DNA from: Artemia franciscana
Lineage: Eukaryota > Arthropoda > Branchiopoda > Anostraca > Artemiidae
Assembly: GCF_032884065.1 (NCBI RefSeq)
Contig: NC_088866.1
Span: 47,026,886 to 47,090,885, forward strand
Length of the DNA stretch: 64,000 nucleotides
Direction of reading: 5' to 3'
In this document: positions 10,707-22,390 of the stretch, in pieces
Position numbering within the stretch: position 1 is the first letter of the stretch
Layout: each line of letters starts with the position of its first letter
The notes under the pieces: generated by a model
Databases searched by the model: none
The model's input: only the letters and a program-made list of their open reading frames with translations
Told to the model about the DNA's origin: nothing
Made by a program: the position numbers and the translations under genes

Positions 10707-12590
10707 GGGGGTGATGGAGGGGGGAACCGGAATTCTTGGAAAACATGAAAATTGGAGTATTTATATCTTACGAATAGATGATCGGATCCTAATGAAATTT
10801 GATTTTTAGAAGGATATCGTGTCTTAGAGCTCTTATTTTAAATCCCGACCGGATCCGGTGATGGGGGCGGGGAGTTAGGAGGGGGAAACCTAAAACTTGG
10901 AAAACACTTAGAGTGGAGGGATAGGGATGAAACATGGTGGGGAAAATAAACACAAGTCCTAGATAGATGATTGACATAAACGGAACGGATCCGCTCTCTT
11001 TTTGGTAGTTGGGGGGGGGGGGTATTTCTGAAAAATAAAAAAATGAGGTATTTTTAACTTACGAACGGGTGATCGGATCTCAATGAAATTTGATATTTAG
11101 ATGGATATCGTGGCTCAGAGCTCTTATTTTAAACCCGACCGGATCTGGTGACATTGGGGGGGGGGAGTTGGGAGGGAGAAACCTAAAAATTGGAAAACAC
11201 TTAGAGTGGAGGGATCGGGATTAAACTTGGTGGAAAAAAAACACGAGTCCTAGATACATGATTGACATAACCAGAACGGATCCGCTCTCTTTGGGGTAGT
11301 TGGGGGGGGGTGTTAATTCTGAAAAATTAGAAAAAAATGAGGTAATTTTAACTTACGAACGGTGATTGGATCTCCATGAAATTTGATTTTTAGAAGGATA
11401 TCGTGTCTTAAAGCTCTTATTTTAAATCCTGACCGGATCTGGTGACATTGGGGAAGTTTGGGGTGGGGAAACCTAAAATGATTGGAAACGCTTAGATTGG
11501 AGGGATTGGGATGAAACTTGGTTGGAAAAATAAGCAGAAGTCTTGCATACGTGATTTACATAATTGGAACGGATCCGCTCAATTGCGGGGGGGGGGGTAA
11601 TTCTGAAAAACAAGAAAAATGATGTATTTTTAACTTACGAAGGAGTGATCGGATCTTCATGAAACTTCATATTTAGAAGGACCTCGTAACTCCGATATCT
11701 TATTTTAAATCTCAACCGGATCAAGCGTAATTGGGGGGGGGCAGTTGGGGGGACCGGAAATCTTAGAAAATACTTAAAGCGGTGAGACCAGAATGAACCT
11801 GGATGGGAAGAATAGAAACCTGTCTAAGATACGTGACTGACATAACTGGACCGGATCTGCTCTCTTTGGTGGAATTGGGGGGGGGGGGTAATATTGAAAA
11901 TTGAAGTATTTGTAACTTACGAAAGGGTGACCAGATCTTAATGAAATTTGATATTTAGAAGGATCTTGTGCTTTAAAGTTCTAATTTCAAATTCCGACCA
12001 GATCCTTTGACATTTGGGGGAGATGGAGGGGGGAACCGGAATTCTTGGAAAACATGAAAATTGGAGTATTTATATCTAACGAATAGATGATCGGATCGTA
12101 ATGAAATTTGATTTTTAGAAGGAATTCATGTCTCAGAGCTCTTGTTTCAAATCCCGACCAGATCTTTTGACATTGTGGGGATTTGGAGGAGAAAATCTTG
12201 GAAAAACACTTGGAGTGTAGGAATCGGGATGAAGCTTGGTGGATAGAATAAACAAATGTCCTTGATACGTGATTGACAGAATCGTACTGGATTCACTCTC
12301 TTTGGGGGAGTTGGGGGGAGGGGTTCAGTGATTTGGCGGGTTCGGTGCTTCTGGACGTGCTAGGGCGATGAAAATTGGTTGGCGTGTCAGGGAGCTGCAC
12401 AATTTTACTTGATAAAGTCGTTTTCCCAGATTCGACCATCTGGGGGGCAAAAGGGAGAGGAAAAATTAGAAAAAATTAGGTATTTATAACTTACGAGTGG
12501 GTGATCGGATCTTCATGAATTTTGATATTTAGAAGGACTTTGTGACTCAGAGCACTTATTTTAAATCTTGACCGGCATTAAGCCTCTTAT
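9930..12590 (+). repeat. G-rich tandem array, unit about 290 bp
   Basis: About nine diverged units. The landmark GGTGAtcGGATCTtaATGAAA recurs near 9977, 10270, 10613, 10777, 11064, 11359, 11643, 11924, 12085 and 12498. Spacing is mostly 280-295 bp, with two short units of about 162 bp. Each unit has a poly-G tract of 7-13 G after GACATTGG or CTCTTTGG. Two blocks starting near 10440 and 11754 are much more alike than neighbouring units, giving a higher-order period of about 1.31 kb. The array is non-coding. Confidence 0.85.
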
Positions 12591-12715
12591 TTTCCTTTTT
12601 AAATCAATCTATTGATTCATAGAATTTTGTTAGAGCTCATACCATATGATCTCTTGGCTCTTAGCTCTTCTCGCCTCGTCACAAGTGCCATATGAGCTCT
12701 TAGCTCTTGTTTAAC
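12590..12715 (+). repeat. Unique tail of the G-rich tandem element
   Basis: AAATCAATCTATTGATTC, then GTTAGAGCTCATA, CGTCACAAGTGCCATATGAG and CTCTTAGCTCTTGT. The same tail follows the array at 16215-16345 and, inverted, at 21421-21540, so it marks the right end of the mobile unit rather than flanking DNA. Confidence 0.75.
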
Positions 12716-13245
12716 TATGGTGCATAAAATGGCTATCTCAGAATTTTGATCTGGTGACCTTGGGGGGAAAATGAGCGTGAGATGGGGCCTAGGTGCCCTG
12801 TAATTATTTTGTCACTTGAAAAGAGCACTAGAACTTTTAATTTCCGTTATAATGAGCCCTCTCGCGACATTCTTGGACCACTGAGTTCAATACGATCACC
12901 CCTGGGAAAAAAAATGAACAAAACAATAAATAAACACGCATCCGTGATGTCTTCTGGCAAAAAAATGCAAAATTTCGTATTTTTGTAAATAGGAGCTTGA
13001 AACCTCTACAAGTAGGGTTTTCTGATACGCTGAAACTGATGGTCTGATTTTCTAAAATAAGGCAAATTTTCTAAGGCTCATAACTTTTGACGGATCAGAT
13101 TAAACTTAATAAAACTTATATATTTAAAATCAGCATTAAAATACGATCCTTCTGATGTAACTATTGGTATCAACCTTCTATTTTTTAGAGTTTCGATTAC
13201 TACTGAGCCGGGTCGCTTCTTACTACAGTTCGTTACCACGAACTG
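12716..13245 (-). repeat. A module, truncated, reverse orientation
   Basis: Runs from the middle of the A module (ATAAAATGGCTATCTCAGAA) to its terminal palindrome CAGTTCGTTACCACGAACTG at about 13226-13245. It butts directly against the tail of the tandem element. Confidence 0.8.
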
Positions 13246-13624
13246 TTTGATATTAGTGATCTGTTATTGTTACCTGGCATTAAACAAAAAACTGTATCAA
13301 AAATATAGCTCGATCCTACCTTCTAGGGCTATTATAGAGTGATTGAGAAGGATGGGTTTCGTTTTACAGATATGGGATGATGGTTTGCTGAAAATTGAGC
13401 TCTTTGGCTGTCTAATTAGGACTAGTGGAAAAACAGGACGTTCTCGAATGGGGTAGCAAGAAGCCACAAGGAAAGTTTTAATGAAATTTTCTAGGAAAGT
13501 TAGAAAGTCACAAGGAACTTCCGATGGGAAAGGCAACTTTTGGGTCAAATGTTCAAATTTTCCAAATTGTTCTGCAAGTGAAAATAGGGAGTATGGTGTA
13601 TTTTGAAGAAAAAACCGAATGCCA

Positions 13625-13680
<56 letters not shown>
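13625..13680. repeat. (TA)n microsatellite
   Basis: About 56 bp of uninterrupted TA dinucleotides. The overlapping reading frames on both strands are products of the repeat. Confidence 0.97.
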
Positions 13681-13682
<2 letters not shown>

Positions 13683-14476
13683 TGTCAGTCGAATCCATGT
13701 AAGAATGCAGCCGTTCCCCAAGGGGCAATACTATCTGTTCTTAGGGGAAGAAATAATGTAAATAGGGAAGAGCATAAACTATAATGATATTACTGAACTT
13801 CAAGTGTTTGTAAAATTATATTGGCAAACTCGAGGGTACTTCGATCTCCGTAAGCAGAATATACTTTCTTTGTGCATTTAGCTTCTGTTATGACCTTGTA
13901 AGACTCCCTTTTCTAGGGCTTGTATATATGGAGTGCTCTACTCCAATAAAAAGGCGCACAGAGATCTCCAATAAAAAGGCGCAACGAAGAAGAACGCATT
14001 CTGGCGTACACTCAAATAACCAAAGTAAATCAGCATTTCATTTTAAATTTATTTTTTTCCAAGTTATCCATAAATCTTAGTTATGGGGACTCATTTAACG
14101 TAATTTAACGGATTGTTTAACATAAACATTCTTATTACAAAGAATTCGGGGGTCTCTCTGCCATTTGGAGTTCAATTGAGATAAAAATATATAGGAATAA
14201 TGGGTAAAACTTTTCATTGAGACAAAAAAAAACATATTTATGTTTTTTACAGTAAAAAACAATAAAAGTGTATTTCGGCTACACGTCGGACAATCTTTAT
14301 CAACGAAAAGAAAAAGACTCGAAAGGGAAATAACTGAAACATACAAGAAAATAACATAAGGAGATAAAAAGCGGTATACAATAAAAAGAAGACGAGTAAA
14401 ATGAAAGAAACCTAACAAATAAGAATCATTTAAATTCTATGCGATTTTGTTCTGCATTTTAGCTATTTAGTCTTTT
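13681..14476. other. No recognisable gene
   Basis: AT-rich. It holds a short tandem duplication of CCAATAAAAAGGCGCA near 13943-13985. The open frame at 14095-14418 (minus) is low-complexity and hydrophobic without supporting signals. Confidence 0.45.
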
Positions 14477-16345
14477 CACTTGGTATCTACCAAGTGACAT
14501 ATAGCGATCGCAAATTCTGTCAGTCTGTCTGTCTGTCTGTCGGTCTGTCCCAGTTCTGCCACTTTAGGCACTTCCTGGTAAGCTAGGACGATGAAATTTG
14601 GCAGGCGTATCAGGAACTAGACCAGATTAAATTAGAAATTGTTATAACCCGGATTCGACCATCTGGGGGGGGGGTAAATCGGAAAGATTAGAAAAAATGA
14701 GGCATTTTTCACTTACAAACGGGTGATCAGATCTTAATGAAATTTGATGTTTGGAAGGATATCGTGTCTCAGACCTCGTATTTTAAATCCCGACCGGATA
14801 TGGTGACACTGGGGGAGGGGGGATATGGGGGGACTTCTAAAATCTTGGAAAACGCTTAGAATGGAGGGATCGGGATGAAATTTGGTGGGAAAAATAAGCA
14901 CAAGTCCTAGATACGGGATTGCCATAATTGGAACGGATCCGCTCTATTTGGGGGAGTTGGGGGGGGGGTACTTCTGAAAAATTAGAAAAAATGACATATT
15001 TTTAACTTACGAAGGAGTGATCGGATCTTCATGAAACTTCGTATTTAGAAGGACGTCGTAACTCAGATCTCTCATTTTCCATCCCAACCGGATCCAGAAA
15101 TACTTAAAGCGGAGAGATCAGAATGAAACTGGGTGGAAAGAATAAAAACAAGTCCAAGATACGTGACTGACATAGCTGGACCAGATCCGCTCTCTTTGGT
15201 GGAGTTTGGGGGGGGGGGGGGGTAATTCGATAAAATTAGAAAAAATGAGGTATCTGTAACTTACGAACGGATGACCAGATCTTAATGAAGTTCGACGTTT
15301 ATAAGGATCTTGTGCTTTAGAGCTCTTTTTAAAATTTCGACCAGCTCCTGTGACATTGGGGAGAGTTGGAGGGGGAAACTGGAATTCTTGGGAAGCATGA
15401 AAATTCGTGTAGCTCTATCCTACGGATTAGGTGATCGGATCTTATTGAATTTTAATATATAGATGGATTTTATGTCTCAGATGCTCCATTTCGACTCGAA
15501 TTGGATCCGGGGACATAAGGGGCTGGAGGGGGAAAATAGAAATTTTGGAAAATGCTTAGAGTGGAGAGATCAGGATGAAACTTGATGGGAAGAATACGTA
15601 CAAGTTCTAGATAAGCGATTGACACAATTGGAACGGATCCGTTCTCTGTGGAGGAGCTGGGGGGTGTGTGTGTTAATTTGGAAAAATTAGAAAAATTGAG
15701 TTATTTTTAACTTAAGTACGGGTGACCGGAGCTTAATGAAATTTGATATTTATGTCTCAAAGCTCTTATTGCAAATCGCGACCAGATCTGGTTACATTGG
15801 GGGGAGTTGGAGGGGGAAATCGGAAATCTTGGAAAACGCTTAAAGTGGAGGAATCGGGATGAAGCTTGGTGTGGAGAATAAGCAAATGTCGTACTTTCGT
15901 GATTGACGTAACCGTACTGGGTTCGTTCTCTTTGGGGGAGTTAGGGGGTAGGGTTCAGTGCTTTGGCAAGTTTGGTGCTTCTGGACGTGTTAGGACGATG
16001 AAAATTAGTAGGCGAGTCAGGGAGCTGCACAAATTGACTTGATAAAGTAGTTTTCCCTGATTCGACCATCTGGGGGGGGGGGGGGGTTGAAGGGAGAAGA
16101 AAAATTAGAAAACTGAGGTATTTATAACTTACGAGTGGGTGATCGGATCTTAAAGAGTTTTGATATTTAGAAGGACATTGTGACTCCGAGCTCATTATTT
16201 CAAATCCTGACCGGTACTAAGCCTCCCGTTTTCTTTTTAAATCAATCTATTGGTTCTTAGAATTTTGTTAGAGCTCATATCATGTGAGCTCTTGGCTCTT
16301 CTGGCCTCGTCACAAGTGCCATATGAGCTCTTAGCTCTTGTTTTA
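14477..16345 (+). repeat. Complete-looking G-rich tandem element with palindromic head
   Basis: The left end is the perfect palindrome CACTTGGTATCTACCAAGTG (14477-14496, 9-nt arms). It is followed by a (TCTG)n run (14520-14545) and a leader CTTTAGGCACTTCCTGGTAA. About six tandem units of the 290-bp G-rich repeat follow, and the AGCTCTTAGCTCTTG tail ends near 16343. No protein is encoded. The defined head and tail imply that the array moves as one non-autonomous element. Its class is unknown to me. Confidence 0.75.
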
Positions 16346-16556
16346 CGTTGGCAAAGGCTCCAAGAATGAAACGGAAGCATTAAGCGTTTTATTAATATAT
16401 ATATGTTTATTTTAATCCTTTATTTAACTGATATGATTTGCTTACCAGCAAGTGCTGATCTCCGTTTCTTGGCCCTTCAGCTGTGGGTAGGCTTTCTATA
16501 AACTGAAAAAAGTAAATGGAACTCACTTTTGATCAATAAGATATCCAGAAAAGATA

Positions 16557-16751
16557 TCCCAAAATCAATTTTAATTTGAAATATCTGTAATCTCGAGGGC
16601 ATCAAAGCTGCTCAACTTCAGCCCTGTTATTTAGGTTATAAAATGTAAGAAGAACAAACGTTTACCATAAAAATGATTTAATCAAAGCCTTAGGAAACAT
16701 GTGATTCGGCATTGAATTATGGAAGAAAATTTTCAATGTATACAAAGGTCA
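16557..16751 (+). repeat. 190-bp direct repeat, left copy
   Basis: Shares about 190 bp at high identity with 18052-18244, from CCCAAAATCAATTTTAATTT to GTATACAAAGGTCA. The two copies flank the protease exon at 17556-17699. Confidence 0.88.
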
Positions 16752-17555
16752 GAGGATGAATAGTAAAATGCTTTATGAATAAATAGTATATATAGCCCTA
16801 GTATACAAATCAATTCACAGTTGTTTCTCAAACAATAAAATTAATAATTGTTTTCCATGTTTCAAATCTTTGGAGTTTATGGCTCAAAATCCATCGAAAA
16901 TTCCGCTATAACCTGAAATCCATCGAAAATTCCGCTATAACCTGAAATCCACCAAATAATTTGTCAAACAACTGTTTTTTGGAAAGTTACACCGACAAAT
17001 ATTGGTAGCGATTAAAGGTTGATTGATAAAAACTGTTTGTTGGCAATAAATTGTTTTTAAACGGCAGAAACACGCTATTAGGCATGACCTATTTTAAATC
17101 GTACCATTTTAGACTATTCCCATTCGAAATAAATGTTGGCATTAACATTCTCCACAAAAGAGAAAATTGGAGCACTTGTGTCGTCAAAATGAATTTAAGT
17201 CAAAGGCAAAAGTTCTCAGTCGTGTCAGCAGAATTCAAATGGAATGGTGCTTAGGTTGAGTCGAATCATGCCTAAGAGATAATACCGTGCTCAAAACGTC
17301 CTTGGAAATGCATTTTTTGGTCGCTGTAAGCAATAAAAAGATGTAGGTAAATTTCTGAGGGAGCCTGCTGAGGCTTTATAATATCCGTTCTGAAATTTTT
17401 TCTAATTCAGGGCATTAGGATTCTGTTTTCCTTTTAATTTTGTTTGGTCATTTATTGCGCCAAGAATTTTTTTTTTTTTTTTGTCAGGTTCTCGTCTTTT
17501 TTTGGTGACCCTTAAAGTGACAAGAATAATCTATAAAATGCACTCTTTTTTTAAG

Positions 17556-17699
17556 GCTCATAGATACGACGTTGCTGTTCTAACCTTATCCAGACGCGTG
17601 CCTTATCAACCTCACATTCAACCAATATGCCTACCGGACAAAGGGGATTATGCAGTGGTTGCCGGTTGGGACCATCCACTTTATAGACCTAATACACCG
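17556..17699 (+). CDS. Isolated trypsin-like serine protease exon
   Basis: A 144-nt exon in phase 0 at both ends, between acceptor TTTTTTTAAG|G and donor CCG|GTAAGT. It encodes 48 residues typical of the middle of a chymotrypsin-fold (S1) domain. HRYDVAVLTLSRRV contains the catalytic Asp of the His-Asp-Ser triad. It is followed by HIQPICLPDKGDY and then VVAGWDHPLYRPNTP, where the family normally has GWG; here the second Gly is Asp. The exons for the His and Ser motifs are not visible within about 1 kb on either side. It is therefore part of a long-intron gene, or an orphan/duplicated exon caught between the 190-bp direct repeats. S1 proteases of this kind are usually secreted. Confidence 0.65.
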
Positions 17700-18051
17700 G
17701 TAAGTAGATAGTTTTAACTATACCTTGTTTTTATACTGAAAATTGACTCAGATATGACCCCAGCAAAATATAAATTTTGAGCAATCTAAGTTTGAAGTTA
17801 TAAGGCTAGATATTATATGGTCACAGGAAAGGCTAAACAAAACTATTAAATATCATTTGCTATGTTTTATTAGCGTGACTATAGTACGCCGTTTTGAAAC
17901 ATGATAGCTCTTTATTGAGAGGAAACACTTAACCAAAATATATTGAAAGATCCCACTTATAGGTCAAGAACCTTTAGTCATGGTAGGGCACTATAGAGTT
18001 GAGTTGTTCGTATTGTCCACATGAGACATAGTTTCCAAATAATAGATTGCG

Positions 18052-18244
18052 CCCAAAATCAATTTTAATTTGAAATATCTGTAATCTCAAGGGCATCAAA
18101 GCTGCTCAACTTAAGCCCTGTTATTTATGTTATAAAATGTAAGAAGAACAAACGTTTACCATAAAAATGATTTAATCAAAGCCTTAGGAAACATGTGATT
18201 CGGCATTGAATTATGGAAGAAAATTTTCAATGTATACAAAGGTC
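18052..18244 (+). repeat. 190-bp direct repeat, right copy
   Basis: Matches 16557-16751. Its last 32 bases supply the ATG and about ten codons to the reading frame that continues into the LINE ORF1 fragment at 18245, so that apparent start codon is not the native ORF1 start. Confidence 0.88.
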
Positions 18245-18551
18245 AAGAGTTATTTTTCAAACAGAAGAATATCTGCATTTTTACATCAAACATGGCATCA
18301 AATTCGGTTATGAGGTTTTCCGAGTGGAACGTGATCATATTCAGCCTAGGCGTTGTTTTAAATGTCAAAGTTTTAACCATATTCAAAATCAGTGTAAATC
18401 TGAATGTTTCAAATGTGCCCGATGTAGCGGTAATCACATTTCGACTAAAGACTCCCTATGTCAAGCGCCAGTTAAATGCGCCAGTTGTGGCTCGAATGAT
18501 CATCCAGTTTACAGCTTTAGGTGTCCGATTTTAAAGAAATTTTGTAAATGA
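18245..18551 (+). pseudogene. LINE ORF1 C-terminal fragment with three zinc knuckles
   Basis: In-frame sequence ends in a cysteine cluster. The first knuckle is CFKCQSFNHIQNQC (C-x2-C-x4-H-x4-C). The second begins CARCSGNH and the third is CASCGSNDHPVYSFRC. Such gag-like knuckles bind RNA in ORF1 proteins of I/Jockey-group retrotransposons. The upstream part of ORF1 is lost. The TGA stop at 18549-18551 overlaps the ATG of the next frame. Confidence 0.75.
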
Positions 18552-19160
18552 ATGCATTACTTTGTATTACGTCCTTTAATTCAAATGGTGTGTTAGGGAA
18601 AATACCTGTACTTCATAGTTTTTTGAATGAAAAATCATCGTTATTATGTCTTCAGGAACACCACCTCCTTGATCATTCGTTGAATCTGCTTTCTAGTCTG
18701 TCTACTGAGCATGACATTTTTGCTGTTCCCGCTACACCGACTGGTAGACGTCCCTCCGGTGGTTTAGCTACTATTTTACCCAAGTCTCTTAATGCAGCTA
18801 TTCTAGCAATTGATACAAATTTTGTAGCTTGTAGTTTTTCAAACGTAGTTTTAATTAATTGTTATTTTCCGACTGATTAGCATGGTGATATTTCTTTTGA
18901 TGTGTTTACTCAATGCTGTTTTAATCTTGGTCGTTTTGTCTCTAGTTTACGGTCAAATTTGCGTACTTATATTTTAGGTGATTTTAACTGTGATCCAAAT
19001 ATAGCAAATGAAAGGGGTACAATTTTATCTTCTTGTCTTCCTAATTTTTCTGTTTTACCGAAGTCCCAGGATTTTACTTATATTCATTGGAGTGGTAGTA
19101 CAACTAATATTGATCATGTTTTTTCTTCTAACCCAAGTGATCCTTTGTCAGTGGAGTAAG
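18548..19160 (+). pseudogene. LINE ORF2 N-terminal fragment: AP endonuclease domain
   Basis: The ATG at 18548 opens a frame with apurinic-endonuclease landmarks: ITSFNSNG, LCLQEHHL (catalytic Glu), GGLATI, LINCYFPTD, then YILGDFNCDP (catalytic Asp/Asn) and IDHVFSS near the end. One TAG at 18878-18880 interrupts it. After about 19160 the sequence is unrelated and no reverse transcriptase follows, so this is a 3'-truncated copy. In intact elements this domain nicks the target DNA to prime reverse transcription. Confidence 0.82.
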
Positions 19161-19470
19161 CGAGGGAGTTTGGTGCCTTGTTGATGTTAATGTTTATGTA
19201 ATTACTGAGGGAGATTGGAGAAGAGCACGGGTATTTATGGTGGATGTTCAGGTGTGCCAAAGTCATTTGTGAGGTTTTCTTGACTGGAGGAAGTTTGAAA
19301 GGCTATTATGTTATAGGAGTGGGTTCTGGGTGTTTTGAGAATTTCTATCACCCAGTAGGCTGGGGTTCTTTAGGAATTGGTACGAAGGAAACGAAAAGGA
19401 AGAGAAAAAAATGTAATTCGTTTCTTTTTCTTTTGTTTTTGATGTTTTATTTGTTTTAGAAAATTTCAAA

Positions 19471-19836
19471 CAGTTCGTGGTAACGAACTGTAGTAAGGAG
19501 CGACCCGGCTCAATAGTAACCAAAACTTTAAAAAATGGATATAAAAATAGTAACCAATACCTACATCAAAAGAATTGCATTTTAATGCTGATTTTAAATA
19601 TATAAGTTTCATCAAGTTTAGTCTTACCCATCAAAAGTTACGATTCTGAGAAAATTTGCGTTATTTTAGAAAATAGGGGGAAACGCCCCCTAGAAGTCAT
19701 AGAATCTTGACGAAAATCACACCATCAGATTCAGCGTATCAGAGAACCCTACTGTAGTAGTTTCAAGCTCATATCTACAAAAATGTGGAATTTTGTATTT
19801 TTTGCCAGAAGGCAGATCACGGATGCGTGTTTATTT

Positions 19837-19889
<53 letters not shown>

Positions 19890-21180
19890 CAGGGGTGATC
19901 GTATCGACCCAGTTGTCCTAGAATGTTGCAAGAGGGCTCATTCTAACGGATATGAAAAGTTCTAGTGCCCTTTTTAAGTGACCAAAAAAATTGGAGGGCA
20001 CCTAGGCCCCCTCCCACGCTAATTATTTTACCAAAGTCAACGGATCAAAATTCTGAGATAGCCATTTTATTCAGCGTAGTCGAAAAACCTTAAAACTATG
20101 TCTTTGGGGACGACTTACTCCCCCACAGTCCCCGTGGGACGGGCAACAAGTTACAAACTTTGACCAGTGCTTACATATAGTAATGGTTATTGGGAAGTGT
20201 ACTGGCGTTTTCAGGAGGATTTTCTTGGTTGGGGGAGGGGTTGAGAAGAGGGGGATATGCTGGGGGAACTGTCCATCGATAGTTTGTCATGGGGGAAGAA
20301 AATCTCCATGAAGGGAGGGCAGGATTTACTAGCATTATTTAAAAAAAAAAAAACAATGAAAAAATAAATATGAAAAAGTTCTTTCAGCTGGAAGTAAGGA
20401 GCAGCATTAAAACTTAAAACAAACAGAAATTATTACCCATTTGAGGGGCTCACCTCCTCCTACTACCTCGCTCTTTACGCCAAAGTATTTTTTAGTAATT
20501 TCAACTATTTATTCTACGGCTTTTGTGATTATGGGGTCATTCTTAATGAATTGGGACAAAATTTAAGCTTTAGTGTAAAGAGCGAGGATCTGACAAGGGG
20601 GTGAACCCCCTCATATATGTAATAAAAATATGAGAATACAAAAGTTCTTTACGTAAGCTAATTTATAAGTTACGTAAATCTTTTACTAATAAAAATATTC
20701 GTAAAAAATTAAAAATTATAGTTGCCTTTTTAATTAACCAAAAAATCGGAGGGCAACTAGGCTTCCTCCCCCGCTCTTTTTTTCTCAAAATCATTCGATC
20801 AAAATTATGAGAAAGCCATTTAGCCAAAAAAAAATGCAAATTTTGTTTTAATTATTCCTCTGCGGAGAGCCAAAATCAAAACATTCATTGATTCAAAAAC
20901 GTCCAGAAATTAAATAAAAAAAAACAAGTTTTTTTGACTGAAAGTAAGGAGCGACATTAAAACTTATAACGACCAGAAATTACTTTGTATATGAAAGAGG
21001 CTGCTTCCTCATCAACGCCCCGCTCTTTACGCTAAAGTTTGACTCTTTCTCTCAATTCTTCTTTTTAAAACAGTAAAAATCTTTAGCGTAAAGAGCGGGG
21101 CGTTGATGAGGAAGCAGCCTCTTTCATATACGAAGTAATTTCTGTGCGTTTTAAGTTTTAATGTCGCTCCTTACTTTCAG
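19471..21180 (+). repeat. Full A-B-C composite repeat
   Basis: The A module starts at palindrome CAGTTCGTGGTAACGAACTG (19471) and runs to about 20395. It has a T-tract of about 50 nt at 19838-19889 and G-rich blocks. The B module (about 20395-20935) carries CTCTTTACGCCAAAGTATTT and its near-complement. The C hairpin (20937-21180) ends it. The left end ACTGTAGTAAGGAGCGAC is the near-complement of the right end GTCGCTCCTTACTTTCAGT, so the whole unit has short inverted termini. It is non-coding. Confidence 0.82.
20937..21180. repeat. C-module hairpin
   Basis: Arms of about 100 nt are almost perfectly complementary: ACTGAAAGTAAGGAGCGACA outward on one side and its complement on the other, with CGCTCTTTACGCTAAAG at the inner edge. 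The loop is about 35 nt. A transcript would fold into a long double-stranded stem. Confidence 0.88.
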
Positions 21181-21420
21181 TATAATTATGGCTCATTAAG
21201 CACCATCTATTAAAAGATGAGGCCGTGAGTCGGTATAAGCATGGATGATTTTTGTGGAGAAGAAATTTCTGGGGAAAAACTTTCCTGGGTAGATAAGGTG
21301 TAATTTGAAAAGTCAAGACTTCAGAAAATAAAATAAGTTTGTTTTTGTAAGACAAGATTTTATTCCAACAAAACGGCCATCACAAGCCCAAAAGGGCCGA
21401 ATTCGCTCTTTAGTGTCAGT

Positions 21421-22390
21421 ACAAAAAAAGCGCTAAGAGTTCATAAGGCGCTTGTGACGAAGTCGGAAGAGCCATGAGCTCTAGCAAAATTCTAAGAATC
21501 AATAGATTGATTTAAAAGGAAATCAGAGGTTTAATAAAGGTCATGATTTAAAACAAGAGCTCTAAGACACGAGCTACTTCTAAATTCATTAAGATCTCAT
21601 CTCCCATTTGTACCAAGTTTCATCCCACCTGGTTTCATCTCTCCTCTCTATGAGTTTTCCAAGATTTCCTTTTATCCCCTCCAACTCCCCTCAGCGTAAC
21701 CAGATCTGGTTGGAATTTAAAATAAGACCTCTGAGGCATGAATTCCTTCTAAATATCAAAATTTATTAAGATCCAGTCACCCGACCCTAGGGTAAAGTAC
21801 CTCAATTTTTCTAATTTTTTCGAATCAACACCCACCCCCCACCCCCAACTCCCCACAACGAGAGCAGATTCAGTCCAGTTGTGTCAATTACGTATTTAAG
21901 ACTTGTGCTTATTTTTCCCACCAAGTTTAATCACAATCTCTCCACTCTAGGCGTTTTCCAAGATTTCCTGTTTCCCCTTCAACTCTCCCCAATATCACCG
22001 GATACGGTCCGGATTTTAAAATAAGACCTCTAAGACACGAGTTCCTTCTAAATATCAAATTTCATTAAGATCCGATCACCCATTCGTAAGTTAAAAATAC
22101 TTCTTTTTTCATTTTTTCTTCTCCCTCCAGCCTCCTAGATGGTCGAATCGGGGCAACGACTGTTATAAAGTCAATTTGAGCAGGTCCCTGACACGCCTAC
22201 CAATGTATGTCTAGAAGCACCAAACTCGCCAAAGCACTGGAAATCCCTCAACTCCTCCAAGAGAGCGGATCCGGTACACTTATATCAACAATGTATCTAA
22301 TACTTGTGCTTATTCTTCCCACCAAGTTTCATCCTGATCTCTCCACCCTAAGCGTTTTCCAAGATTTCCAGGTCACTCTAAATATCAATT
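21421..22390 (-). repeat. G-rich tandem element, reverse orientation, truncated
   Basis: Begins with the inverted tail (GCGCTAAGAGTTCATAAGGC) and continues through three or four inverted units (ATTAAGATCCGATCACCCATTC, with C-rich tracts). It stops within a unit near 22390; the palindromic head is absent. Confidence 0.78.

Noticed and set aside
9930..12590. Regular spacing suggesting a CRISPR-like array
   Set aside because: Units are about 290 bp, diverged along their whole length, without short identical repeats and unique spacers, in eukaryotic DNA.
13297..13784. Frames with poly-(Tyr-Ile) on both strands
   Set aside because: They are translations of the (TA)n microsatellite with random flanks.
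19749..19965. Poly-Lys and poly-Phe frames
   Set aside because: They arise from the T-tract inside an A module.
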